This document shows, piece by piece, positions 11,266-19,447 of a stretch of DNA of 19,839 nucleotides (position 1 is the stretch's first letter; every line of letters starts with the position of its first letter). The DNA is from an uncultured Alcaligenaceae bacterium (lineage in GTDB: Bacteria > Pseudomonadota > Gammaproteobacteria > Burkholderiales > Burkholderiaceae_B), in assembly GCA_937908115.1 (NCBI GenBank), contig CALEQZ010000018.1, positions 1 to 19,839 on the forward strand, in the 5' to 3' direction. A program made the translations under genes and the position numbers. A model generated the notes under the pieces. That model had not been told where the DNA came from, searched no databases, and saw only the letters and a program-made list of their open reading frames with translations.

Positions 11266-11985
11266 CTAGTCGGTGGTTTCGGCAGGCTGCGGGGGCGCCG
11301 GCTGCTTGCGGGGGCGGCCCCGCTTGCCGGGGGTCACGCGCCGGCTGGCCGTATGCGCCAGGCTTTCGATGAAGCGGGCGCCACCCAGCGCCCACTGCCC
11401 GGAAAGCGTGCGCTCGATGCGGTCGATCTGTTCGCGGTTCAGCCCTTCCTGCAGGCGGGCGCGATAACGGGCCTGGCGATCGAAGGGCGTATTGCCGCAG
11501 GCCCAGTAGTCGGCATGGTCGTTGAGCCAGGATGCAAGGGAGTTGGTGGCGCCGGTATGGGCGGCCGCAGACGACCACCGCCACGATTCGGGGTCGTGGG
11601 CGAGCCCGGCGCGCAGCGGCAGCGTTTCCAGCCAGACCAGGGCGGGCAGCACCCAGCTGCCCGGCTCGACCAGGGCGGACCGGTAGCGCCCGGAAAAGAC
11701 TCGCCCGCGCCGCAGGCGAGCAGCGAGGTTGCGCCCTAGCGTCTGCATCAGGCGCGGCAGGCCTTCTTCGTCGGCCGGCGTGGCGAGCACGACCACCCGT
11801 TCGGGGGTCAGCGCCCACCCGTGCAGCGCGACGCGCTGGCGGGACGCGGTTTCGCCGAGCCAGCCGGCGAGCTCGTCGAGCAAATCGGCGGCCACGGGCT
11901 GGTTGGGTGCGGTCAGCGGCTGGGCAAAGGTGGCCTGCACCAGCTGCGGCAGAGCGGGGGCATACAGGCGGGGCAGACGGGCCAT
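11266..11985 (-). CDS. RAYT-like (REP-associated tyrosine transposase) protein lacking catalytic residues
   Basis: The 239-residue product is recognisable as a Y1/HUH-type RAYT by its start MARLPRL, the stretch PADEEGLPRLMQTLGR (70-85), the FSGRYRSALVE block (97-107), the PLRAGLAHDPESWRWSS block (123-139), WALGGARF, and the basic end RRVTPGKRGRPRK. Active RAYTs carry MPNHVHLL with two metal-binding histidines. Here the equivalent is TPERVVVL at 60-67, so both are replaced (Arg63, Val65). The catalytic tyrosine of the usual RYIELNPVRAG is Trp118 in VWLETLPLRAG. The segment before the GR(Y/F)RS block is also shortened. The frame is nevertheless intact with no internal stop. It is therefore probably not a transposase; it may be a domesticated DNA-binding protein or a decaying remnant. 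The ribosome binding site is weak. It is divergent from adhC. Confidence 0.8.
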   Translation of the reverse strand: MARLPRLYAPALPQLVQATFAQPLTAPNQPVAADLLDELAGWLGETASRQRVALHGWALTPERVVVLATPADEEGLPRLMQTLGRNLAARLRRGRVFSGRYRSALVEPGSWVLPALVWLETLPLRAGLAHDPESWRWSSAAAHTGATNSLASWLNDHADYWACGNTPFDRQARYRARLQEGLNREQIDRIERTLSGQWALGGARFIESLAHTASRRVTPGKRGRPRKQPAPPQPAETTD

Positions 11986-12206
11986 GGGCTGCTCGGTTCT
12001 TGCGCAAGCGCCGGCAAAGGCGCGGTCAGGCGGGCGACGCGCGACATCGACGAATCAAATGGTACCGCGTTCGCCGCGTGCCGGGCACGTCCGGTCGTAC
12101 CCGCAGTCGGCCCCGTCCCCGTCCTTTCGGCCGGGCAGGTTACCATCGACGCGGAAAATGTGTCACTCTTGGCCTGCATCAGCAAGCCCGCTCGGGAGAA
12201 TCGCCC
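11986..12206. other. Divergent intergenic region between the RAYT-like gene and adhC
   Basis: This 221-bp region should hold promoters for both divergent genes. I see a perfect 10-bp palindrome CTTGCGCAAG at 11999-12008, close to the RAYT-like start. I found no convincing -35/-10 pair for either gene. The adhC ribosome binding site GGGAGAA is at 12194-12200. Confidence 0.45.
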
Positions 12207-13313
<1,107 letters not shown>

Positions 13314-13314
13314 C

Positions 13315-14160
13315 ATGGCGCTGGAGCTGCTTTCCGAGCATCGGTGCTTCCAAGGCTGGCAGCGGTTCTATCGGCACGAGTCGGTCGCCATCGGCCTGCC
13401 CATGCGGTTTTCCGTCTTCGTCCCGGAGCAGGCCGGGCGCGGCCGCGTGCCCGTGCTGTTCTACCTGGCCGGGCTGACCTGCACGGAAGAAACCTTCATG
13501 ATCAAGGCCGGCGCGCAGCGCTGGGCTGCCCGCCATGGCCTGATGCTGGTCAGCCCGGACACCAGCCCGCGCGGGGCAGGCGTGCCGGGCGAGGACGACG
13601 ACTGGGATTTCGGCACGGGGGCGGGCTTTTACCTGGACGCCACGCAGGAGCCATGGCGGCGGCATTACCGCATGGAAAGCTACGTCGCCGGCGAGCTCTT
13701 TGGCATTGCCACCCGGGATTTGCCGGGCGATGCGGCCCGTGCCGGCATCTTCGGGCATTCCATGGGCGGCCATGGCGCGTTGGTGCTGGCGTTGCGCCAC
13801 CCCGGGCAGTACCGGTCGGTATCGGCGTTTGCGCCGATCGCGGCGCCCAGCCGCTGCCCGTGGGGCGAAAAGGCCTTTGCCGGCTATTTGGGGCCGGACC
13901 GGTCCGCCTGGGCGCACTATGACGCCAGCGCGCTGATGGCCGGCAGCCGCGCGCCCTTTCCCGGGGGCATCCTGATCGACCAGGGGCTGGCCGACAAATT
14001 CCTGGCCGAGCAGTTGCACCCGGAAGCCTTCGAGCAAGCCTGCGAGCAGGCCGGCCAGCCGCTGCAGCTGCGCCGCCACGAAGGCTACGACCACGGCTAT
14101 TACTTCATCTCGACCTTCATCGAGGACCACATCCGCTTCCACGCCGAGCGGCTTGCCTGA
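13315..14160 (+). CDS. fghA: S-formylglutathione hydrolase
   Basis: FghA (frmB) hydrolyses S-formylglutathione to formate and glutathione, completing formaldehyde detoxification begun by adhC. The 281-residue alpha/beta-hydrolase (esterase D family) has the nucleophile elbow GHSMGG with Ser149, an aspartate in DQGLADKFL (Asp227 is the likeliest triad member) and His260 in GYDHGYY. The oxyanion-side motif LAGLTCTEETF (51-61) and the DTSPRG segment are typical of S-formylglutathione hydrolases. The ATG follows the adhC stop with one base between (TGAcATG), so translation is almost certainly coupled. Length is normal (about 277-285). Confidence 0.96.
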   Translation: MALELLSEHRCFQGWQRFYRHESVAIGLPMRFSVFVPEQAGRGRVPVLFYLAGLTCTEETFMIKAGAQRWAARHGLMLVSPDTSPRGAGVPGEDDDWDFGTGAGFYLDATQEPWRRHYRMESYVAGELFGIATRDLPGDAARAGIFGHSMGGHGALVLALRHPGQYRSVSAFAPIAAPSRCPWGEKAFAGYLGPDRSAWAHYDASALMAGSRAPFPGGILIDQGLADKFLAEQLHPEAFEQACEQAGQPLQLRRHEGYDHGYYFISTFIEDHIRFHAERLA

Positions 14161-14203
14161 CGGCGTGCCGCGTCGCCGCCGGCCGGCGCAGGATTAGGTG
14201 CCC

Positions 14204-14887
14204 ATGGACCTGTTCGCTCCCTACTTGTGGATCCTGGCCGCGGCGGCTGTCATGGGCGTGGCGGGCCTGTCCATGGTGCTGGGCCGCGGCGGCAGCGACA
14301 GAAGGGGCCGGCCGCGCCTGCGGCCGGTGCGCCGGCTGTTCGGCCTGCTGGTCGTGGCCCTGGCCGCGGTGTGTGCGCTGTTGGCGATGTCGGTTTATCA
14401 GTTCGTGCGGCTGACGGGCGACGAGCCGGTCGCGCGCCTCGAGCTGCGGCAACTGGCAGACGGCCACTACCTGGCCGCGCTCAGCCGCGAGGGCGCGGCC
14501 GCGCCGCAGCAGTTCGACCTGCGTGGCGACCAGTGGCAGATCGACGCCCAGGTGGTGCGCTGGCGGCTGCCGGCCTTGCTGGCCGGGGTGCCGCCCTTGT
14601 ACCGGCTCGAGCGGCTGTCCGGCCGCTACGACGACATCGAGCGAGAACGTTCCGCGCCGCGCACGGTCCATGACCTGGGCGCGAGCCCCGTGCCCGGCCC
14701 GGGGGCGCTCAAGCGCCGCTACCCCGCTTGGCTGCCGTTCGTGGACGTGGTCTACGGCAGCGGCGCCTATATGCCGATGTTCGATGGAGCGCGCTACCTG
14801 GTCTTGCTCGATCCCCGCGGGGCGCTCTTCATCCGGCCTGCCGACGAGGCCACCGCCCAGGCGCTGGCCGGCCGGCAGTCACCCTGA
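14204..14887 (+). CDS. Conserved-looking membrane protein of unknown function
   Basis: I do not recognise a characterised family. The 227-residue product has two likely membrane segments (about residues 7-26 and 45-66) separated by a short, strongly basic loop (RGGSDRRGRPRLRPVRR), which suggests that the loop is cytoplasmic and that the remainder (about 67-227) is periplasmic. That domain is mixed alpha/beta with many aromatic residues and contains DQWQIDAQVVRWRLP, YRLERLSGRYDDIERE and LPFVDVVYGSGAYMPM. The ATG at 14204 was chosen because AGG lies about 5 bases upstream; a GTG two codons earlier is possible. It starts 43 bp after fghA and ends 54 bp before the rpoH control region, so it may be read from the adhC-fghA transcript. 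Similar proteins are sometimes labelled efflux pumps, but two helices do not support that. Confidence 0.75.
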   Translation: MDLFAPYLWILAAAAVMGVAGLSMVLGRGGSDRRGRPRLRPVRRLFGLLVVALAAVCALLAMSVYQFVRLTGDEPVARLELRQLADGHYLAALSREGAAAPQQFDLRGDQWQIDAQVVRWRLPALLAGVPPLYRLERLSGRYDDIERERSAPRTVHDLGASPVPGPGALKRRYPAWLPFVDVVYGSGAYMPMFDGARYLVLLDPRGALFIRPADEATAQALAGRQSP

Positions 14888-14941
14888 GCGCGAGGCCATG
14901 CCCCGCCGCCAGACGGGCCGGCCAGGGGCCTGGCCGGGGCG

Positions 14942-14970
14942 GGAACTTTCCCGGGTGATCCGGCGTCGAA
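14942..14970 (+). promoter_or_regulatory. Sigma-E-type promoter upstream of rpoH
   Basis: GGAACTT (14942-14948), a 16-base spacer and GTCGAA (14965-14970) match the sigma-E (RpoE/SigE) consensus GGAACTT-N15/16-GTCnAA at every defined base. Transcription would start around 14975-14979, inside the left arm of the adjoining CIRCE operator. Sigma-E control of rpoH is known in enterobacteria (rpoH P3). Confidence 0.8.
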
Positions 14971-14997
14971 TTAGCACTCTCGTGGTGAGAGTGCTAA
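14971..14997 (+). promoter_or_regulatory. Perfect CIRCE operator (HrcA binding site) upstream of rpoH
   Basis: TTAGCACTC (14971-14979), a 9-base spacer and GAGTGCTAA (14989-14997) match the CIRCE consensus exactly, with a perfect 9-9-9 inverted repeat. CIRCE is bound by the heat-shock repressor HrcA. Its position 50 bp before the rpoH start codon and over both promoters implies HrcA repression of rpoH, a link proposed for beta-proteobacteria by comparative genomics as I recall. hrcA itself is not in the window. Confidence 0.95.
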
Positions 14998-15000
14998 AAT
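14971..15000 (+). promoter_or_regulatory. Sigma-70-like rpoH promoter embedded in the CIRCE element
   Basis: TTAGCA (14971-14976, 4/6 match to TTGACA) and TAAAAT (14995-15000, 5/6 match to TATAAT) are spaced by 18 bases. Both hexamers overlap the CIRCE arms, so bound HrcA would exclude RNA polymerase directly. The predicted start is near 15007, giving a leader of about 40 bases. The rpoH ribosome binding site AAGGAG is at 15033-15038. Confidence 0.6.
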
Positions 15001-15046
15001 CGCCGATCGACCCCGCAAAAACCGACAGTTTCAAGGAGCGACCTGC

Positions 15047-15937
<891 letters not shown>

Positions 15938-16029
15938 TGCCGGCCGCCGCGGCTGCGCGGCAACCATTGGATACATACTGGCACACGGCGCCGGGGGAAC
16001 CTAGCGCCGCCGCCATGGCCTAAACCATA

Positions 16030-16153
16030 GGGGCTGCGGCCGGCTCGTGCAAAGCGGCGGGCGGCAGCCTCGACATCCGTTTCGGTTTCTCCTCTTCCCC
16101 TCCCCTCAGAGACGGATGCCTGCGGGGCGCTCGCAAGGGCGCCCCGTTTTTTT
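16030..16153 (+). ncRNA. Candidate small RNA (or structured 3' UTR) downstream of rpoH
   Basis: Three hairpins are visible in order. The first pairs GGCTGC (16032-16037) with GCAGCC (16064-16069). The second pairs CATCCGTTTC (16074-16083) with GAGACGGATG (16109-16118), a 10-bp stem with one G-U pair. Its 25-base loop is almost purely pyrimidine and includes CTCCTCTTCCCCTCCCC (16089-16105). The third is the intrinsic terminator. Hairpins with exposed C/U-rich loops before a terminator are typical of sRNAs that pair with Shine-Dalgarno sequences. No obvious promoter precedes it, so it may be processed from the rpoH mRNA; the AT-rich CCTAAACCATAG at 16019-16030 could be a cleavage site. The 5' end is a guess and no Rfam family is assigned. 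Confidence 0.45.
16123..16153 (+). terminator. Intrinsic terminator downstream of rpoH
   Basis: An 8-bp perfect GC stem, CGGGGCGC (16123-16130) and GCGCCCCG (16139-16146), with an 8-base loop is followed directly by seven T residues (16147-16153). This is the clearest Rho-independent terminator in the window. It ends the rpoH transcript and/or the candidate small RNA. Confidence 0.9.
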
Positions 16154-16269
16154 GTGCGCGATGACGCGGCGGGCGTGCCCTGGCGCAGGCCGGACCGACC
16201 TGCCCGCCCCGTGTCCCTGTTGCCTGCGCGCCGCGGTGCCGGCATGCCTGCCCTTGCACGGCCCGGCCT

Positions 16270-16298
16270 TTGGCTCTCTAATCGCGACTCCTTACAAC
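16270..16298 (+). promoter_or_regulatory. Candidate promoter of the RraA-family gene
   Basis: TTGGCT (16270-16275) and TACAAC (16293-16298) are 17 bases apart and each match four of six sigma-70 consensus bases. They lie just upstream of the GAGGG ribosome binding site, so the leader would be very short (about 13 bases). Placement after the rpoH terminator makes a promoter here necessary. Confidence 0.4.
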
Positions 16299-16316
16299 CG
16301 ATCGACGAGGGCATTG

Positions 16317-16991
16317 ATGTCTTCCATAGGATTCAGGATTCTGGATCGGGCGCCGTCCATCTTGGCGCCCGAGACGCTGGCGAAATTTGCGACCGTGGGG
16401 GCGGCGCAGATCAGCGATTGCATGGGCCGCCTATACGGGGTGGTGGGGTTGCTGCCCAGGCATGCGCCGACCGCCGCGCGCATGGTGGGGGTGGCCCTGA
16501 CCGTCAAGACCCGTCCGGGCGACAACCTGATGATCCATAAAGCCATCTCGCTGTCGCAACCTGGCGAAGTGCTGGTGGTCGACGCCGGCGGCGACCTGAC
16601 CAACGCCCTGGTCGGTGAATTGATGGCCATGGAAGCCCAACGGCGCGGGATGGCCGGTTTCGTCATCGACGGCGCCGTGCGCGACGTCGACGTATTCGCC
16701 CAGGGAGACTTCCCGTGCTTTGCGCGCGGCGTGTCGCACCGCGGCCCCTACAAGGACGGCCCCGGCGAGATCAACGTCCCGGTGTCCATCGGCGGGCAGG
16801 TCGTCTTCCCGGGTGACGTGATCGTCGGCGACGCCGACGGGCTGGTGGTGATTCCCGCCGCGCACGCCGAAGACGTCCTGGCCGATGCGCTGAAGAAGGA
16901 GCAGGACGAGGCCAAGACCAAGGAAAAAATCCTGGCCGGCACCTATACCAAGCCCTGGATGGATGAAATCCTCGCCGCCCGGCGGGGGTGA
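16317..16991 (+). CDS. RraA / 4-hydroxy-4-methyl-2-oxoglutarate aldolase family protein
   Basis: The 224-residue protein belongs to the RraA-like fold, which includes HMG/oxaloacetate-decarboxylating aldolases and the RNase E inhibitor RraA, and has often been mislabelled dimethylmenaquinone methyltransferase. Family segments are QISDCMGR (31-38), VKTRPGDNLMIHKAI (63-77), PGEVLVVDAGGDLTNALVGELM (82-103), GFVIDGAVRDVDVF (114-127) with the Arg122-Asp123 pair for substrate and divalent metal, and PGDVIVGDADGLVVIP. Arg-Asp argues for aldolase-type chemistry rather than RraA proper, but the acidic residue usually found three positions after the Asp is not in that place, and substrate cannot be told. 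The ATG follows GAGGG by 5 bases. It stands alone between the rpoH terminator and a convergent Nudix gene. Confidence 0.88.
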   Translation: MSSIGFRILDRAPSILAPETLAKFATVGAAQISDCMGRLYGVVGLLPRHAPTAARMVGVALTVKTRPGDNLMIHKAISLSQPGEVLVVDAGGDLTNALVGELMAMEAQRRGMAGFVIDGAVRDVDVFAQGDFPCFARGVSHRGPYKDGPGEINVPVSIGGQVVFPGDVIVGDADGLVVIPAAHAEDVLADALKKEQDEAKTKEKILAGTYTKPWMDEILAARRG

Positions 16992-17039
16992 TCCGGATTG
17001 GAGCCGTCGTTGCTGCGCTAGCGGCGTTGCCGCCCGCGC

Positions 17040-17894
17040 TCAGGCGGCCGCCGTCGGGCCCGCGCGGCCCCCGGCGCGGCGCCGGATGTCGTCCAATATC
17101 ACCAACGCCGCTTCGTCGGTGAATTCGCCGGCGTCGATCATGCGCAGGACGTCGTCGACGGCCGCGGCGCGTATCTCCATGACTTCGCCGTCACGGTTGG
17201 CCGGCTGCACGTCAGCGGCTAGCACGCAGTCGGCGGCGATGACGTCCTCGACCTGGTAGCCCTCCGGGATGCGGCGGTGTATCCGCACGATGGTGCGCAG
17301 CGGCGCCCGCTGGGCCAGGTGCCCGGCATCCAGGCCCGCCTCTTCGTCGCATTCGCGCAGCAGCGCCTCATCCAACGCCTCGCCGGCGCCGACCAAGCCA
17401 CCGACCAGCGTGTCCCACATGCCAGGGTCGGTCGACTTCGTCAGCGACCGGCGGGCGATCCACAAGCGGCCGTCTGGCGTCCAGCCATTGAGGTGTACCG
17501 CGCGCGTCAGCAGGCCGAGCGGGCGCATCGCCGCCCTTTCGATGGCGCCCACGCACCCTGATTCGCTGAAAACGTCGAGCAGCTCATTGCGCCAGCCGCG
17601 CAGGCAGCCGGCGTCGCGCAGCAAGAGCGCCGCGCGCGCAAGCAGCGCGTTCAATTCCTCTCCCGGCGACAGGCCGGCGCCCAAATGGAATGCGGGCGCG
17701 GGACCGGCCTGCGCCTGGCCGATCGGGGCCAGGGCCCGCTGGGCGGCCGGCGTGGCCCAGCCGCAGCGCGAGCCCGCGATCCACAACGGCACGGAGCCTT
17801 CGTGAGGCGGCTGCTGCACCGATGCGGCCAGCGCCTCGTAGGTGCGCGCAGGATCGGTGCCGAAGTGGCGAAACGGCGTATCGCTTGTTGGCAT
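17040..17894 (-). CDS. Nudix hydrolase with DUF4743-type N-terminal domain (Tnr3-like)
   Basis: The C-terminal half has a perfect Nudix box, G-x5-E-x7-REUxEExGU, as GGLVGAGEALDEALLRECDEEAGL. The preceding HLNGWTPDGRLWIARRSLTKSTDPGMWDTLVGG and the N-terminal region of about 110 residues match the DUF4743-Nudix architecture of the yeast Tnr3/YJR142W type, which hydrolyses oxidised, toxic forms of thiamine diphosphate. That role is inferred from architecture. The start is uncertain: I chose the ATG at 17894 (MPTSDTPFRHFG, 284 residues), but ATG 17903 and a longer frame to 18023 are possible. None has a Shine-Dalgarno sequence. The added residues of the longest frame are Arg/Ala-rich and unlikely to be real. 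It converges on the RraA-family gene (48 bp between stops) and diverges from coxB. Confidence 0.88.
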   Translation of the reverse strand: MPTSDTPFRHFGTDPARTYEALAASVQQPPHEGSVPLWIAGSRCGWATPAAQRALAPIGQAQAGPAPAFHLGAGLSPGEELNALLARAALLLRDAGCLRGWRNELLDVFSESGCVGAIERAAMRPLGLLTRAVHLNGWTPDGRLWIARRSLTKSTDPGMWDTLVGGLVGAGEALDEALLRECDEEAGLDAGHLAQRAPLRTIVRIHRRIPEGYQVEDVIAADCVLAADVQPANRDGEVMEIRAAAVDDVLRMIDAGEFTDEAALVILDDIRRRAGGRAGPTAAA

Positions 17895-18039
17895 GGCGCG
17901 CATTGTAGTGGAGGCCATTGGCCGCGCGCGCCTAGCCGCATGCATGGGGTTGGCCGCGCGTGCCGCCGCAATGCGCCTTGCGTGCGCCGTTGCGCGCCTG
18001 GCGGCTGTTGGGTTCGGATGCACACTTTTGCATGTCCGT

Positions 18040-18045
18040 TATAAT
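18040..18045 (+). promoter_or_regulatory. Consensus -10 box of the coxB promoter
   Basis: A perfect TATAAT is present 148 bases before the coxB start codon. No good -35 hexamer lies at the usual distance (GATGCA at 18017-18022 with a 17-base spacer is poor), so the promoter may depend on an activator. The predicted start is near 18052. Confidence 0.6.
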
Positions 18046-18127
18046 CCCGCGGTTTCTTTGTGATTCGTGCAGGGCTTTGTGCGGCAACACGTCCGCCTGG
18101 CCCGCCGTCCAATAATTGCGCACGTCA

Positions 18128-18164
18128 CGCCTGTCCGACTTCGCGTTGCGAGGAAGGGCAGGCG
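18128..18164 (+). promoter_or_regulatory. Hairpin in the coxB 5' leader
   Basis: CGCCTGTCC (18128-18136) can pair with GGGCAGGCG (18156-18164), nine base pairs with one G-U, across a 19-base loop. It lies in the predicted coxB leader 28 bases before the start codon. It could affect mRNA stability or translation; no known riboswitch or regulator is recognised. Confidence 0.4.
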
Positions 18165-18192
18165 CGTGTACGCGCCGTATTTCGAGGTCAGC

Positions 18193-19350
18193 ATGAAGAA
18201 GTGGAGAGGGTTACTGGGCGCCTGTGCAATGCTGCTTGCCGGCATGGCAGGCGCGCAGGTGCAGGACATGCCCGGCGGCCCCAAGGTCAATCAGCTCAAC
18301 TTGCACTCGGGCGTGACCGACATCGCCCGCGAACAGGTGTGGTTGCACTGGATGATGCTGAGCATCTGCCTGGTGATCTTCGTCGGCGTGTTCGGCGTGA
18401 TGTTCTACTCCATCTGGGCCCACCGGAAGTCGCGCGGCGCCAAGCCCGCCACCTTCCACGAGCACGTCGGCGTCGAAGTCGCGTGGACGGTGATCCCCTT
18501 CATCATCGTCATCTGCATGGCGCTGCCGGCCACCCGCGCCGTGGTCGCCATGAAGGACACTTCCAACCCCGACCTGACCGTCAAGGTCACCGGCTATCAA
18601 TGGAAGTGGGGTTACGAATACATGGACGGCCCGGCTGCTGGCGTGCAGTTCCTGTCCAACCTGGCCACGCCGCGCGCCCAGATCGAAAACCGCGAGCCCA
18701 AGGGCCAGTTCTACCTGATGGAAGTGGATAACCCGCTGGTGGTGCCGGTGGGCAAGAAGGTGCGCGTCGTGCTGACCGCTGCCGACGTGATCCACTCCTG
18801 GATGGTTCCCGAGTTCGGCGTCAAGCAGGACGCCATCCCGGGCCTGCTGCGCGACACCTGGTTCCGCGCCGAAGAGGTCGGCGAGTTCCGCGGCCAGTGC
18901 GCCGAGCTGTGCGGCAAGGACCATGCCTTCATGCCTATCGTCGTCAAGGTCGTGTCCGCCGAGGACTTCGAGGCCTGGGCCAAGGAGCAGAAGAAGGCGC
19001 TGGGCGGCGACGAGGACGATCCCACCAAGCAATGGGAAGAGTCCGAGTTGGTGGCGCGCGGCGAAAAGGTTTACGCTGCCAATTGCGTGGCCTGCCACCA
19101 GGCCAACGGCCAGGGCGTGCCGGGCAATTTCCCCGCCCTGGACGGTTCGAAGCTCGTGCTCGGGGCCAAGGGCGAGCAGATCGACGTGGTGCTCCACGGC
19201 CGTCCCGGCACCGCCATGCCGGCCTTCGGCAGCCAGCTCAATGACGTCGAGGTCGCTGCCGTCGTCACCTATACGCGCCATGCCTGGGGCAACGCCGGCA
19301 AGGGCGAGGAACCCACTGTCCAGCCCAGCGACGTCACGGCCGCGCGCTGA
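18193..19350 (+). CDS. coxB: Cytochrome c oxidase subunit II with fused cytochrome c domain
   Basis: Subunit II (ctaC) receives electrons from cytochrome c at its CuA centre and passes them to heme a of subunit I. The start at 18193, preceded by GAGG 5 bases upstream, gives a 385-residue protein with a signal peptide (MKKWRGLLGACAMLLAGMAGA, cleaved after about residue 21). Two membrane helices follow (about 52-74 and 94-113), then the periplasmic cupredoxin domain. The CuA ligands are complete: His201, Cys236, Glu238, Cys240, His244 and Met247 in CAELCGKDHAFM. After an acidic linker (DEDDPTKQWEE) comes a cytochrome c domain with CVACH at 298-302 and a likely axial Met342 in GTAMPAFG, making this a caa3-like subunit II. 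The frame is open 42 codons upstream, but that part is leader. coxA follows after 97 bp. Confidence 0.97.
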   Translation: MKKWRGLLGACAMLLAGMAGAQVQDMPGGPKVNQLNLHSGVTDIAREQVWLHWMMLSICLVIFVGVFGVMFYSIWAHRKSRGAKPATFHEHVGVEVAWTVIPFIIVICMALPATRAVVAMKDTSNPDLTVKVTGYQWKWGYEYMDGPAAGVQFLSNLATPRAQIENREPKGQFYLMEVDNPLVVPVGKKVRVVLTAADVIHSWMVPEFGVKQDAIPGLLRDTWFRAEEVGEFRGQCAELCGKDHAFMPIVVKVVSAEDFEAWAKEQKKALGGDEDDPTKQWEESELVARGEKVYAANCVACHQANGQGVPGNFPALDGSKLVLGAKGEQIDVVLHGRPGTAMPAFGSQLNDVEVAAVVTYTRHAWGNAGKGEEPTVQPSDVTAAR

Positions 19351-19402
19351 TGCGCGCGCCCCGCAGGCCCGAAAGAGTCATTCAGTCAGATACCCCTGAC
19401 GT

Positions 19403-19420
19403 CCCCGCCGCGGCGCGGGG
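19403..19420 (+). other. GC hairpin between coxB and coxA
   Basis: CCCCGC (19403-19408) and GCGGGG (19415-19420) form a 6-bp stem with a 6-base loop in the 97-bp coxB-coxA gap. No T-tract follows, so it is not an intrinsic terminator. It may stabilise the coxB mRNA end or partly separate expression of the two subunits. The coxA ribosome binding site GGAAGGAG follows at 19434-19441. Confidence 0.4.
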
Positions 19421-19447
19421 GCGCAGTCCAGCAGGAAGGAGTCCGCA

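Larger units (their letters stand above)
15938..16316. other. Long intergenic region between rpoH and the RraA-family gene
   Basis: The 379-bp gap has no convincing protein gene. Its left half (about 16030-16153) contains three successive hairpins ending in an intrinsic terminator, described as a candidate small RNA or structured rpoH 3' UTR. Its right half (16154-16316) is GC-rich until a promoter-like pair at 16270-16298 and the ribosome binding site GAGGG (16307-16311) of the next gene. No clear promoter is visible between 15938 and 16030. Confidence 0.5.
17895..18192. other. Divergent intergenic region between the Nudix gene and coxB
   Basis: The 298-bp region holds the coxB promoter (-10 at 18040-18045) and a leader of about 140 bases. 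On the Nudix side a TACAAT at minus 17906-17901 overlaps the alternative ATG at 17903. A 15-bp direct repeat with one mismatch, TTGGCCGCGCGCGCC at 17918-17932 and TTGGCCGCGCGTGCC at 17950-17964 (32 bp apart, three helical turns), lies between the two genes and could be a paired regulator site or simple GC-rich sequence. Confidence 0.5.

Noticed and set aside
11117..12007. A 296-codon frame on the minus strand over the RAYT-like gene
   Set aside because: It is a shifted frame of the RAYT-like coding region, with an Arg/Ala/Pro-rich product and no family resemblance; the 239-residue frame has clear RAYT blocks.
11532..12206. Upstream extension of the adhC frame (225 extra codons)
   Set aside because: The added peptide is Arg/Ala-rich and antisense to the RAYT-like gene. 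The ATG at 12207 has a good ribosome binding site and gives the normal family length.
16047..16316. N-terminal extension of the RraA-family protein by about 90 codons
   Set aside because: It would run through the intrinsic terminator at 16123-16153 and the sRNA-like hairpins; the ATG at 16317 has GAGGG upstream and starts at the family boundary.
18067..18192. N-terminal extension of coxB by 42 codons
   Set aside because: It would place an Arg-rich stretch before a perfect signal peptide and overlap the leader hairpin; ATG 18193 has its own GAGG ribosome binding site.
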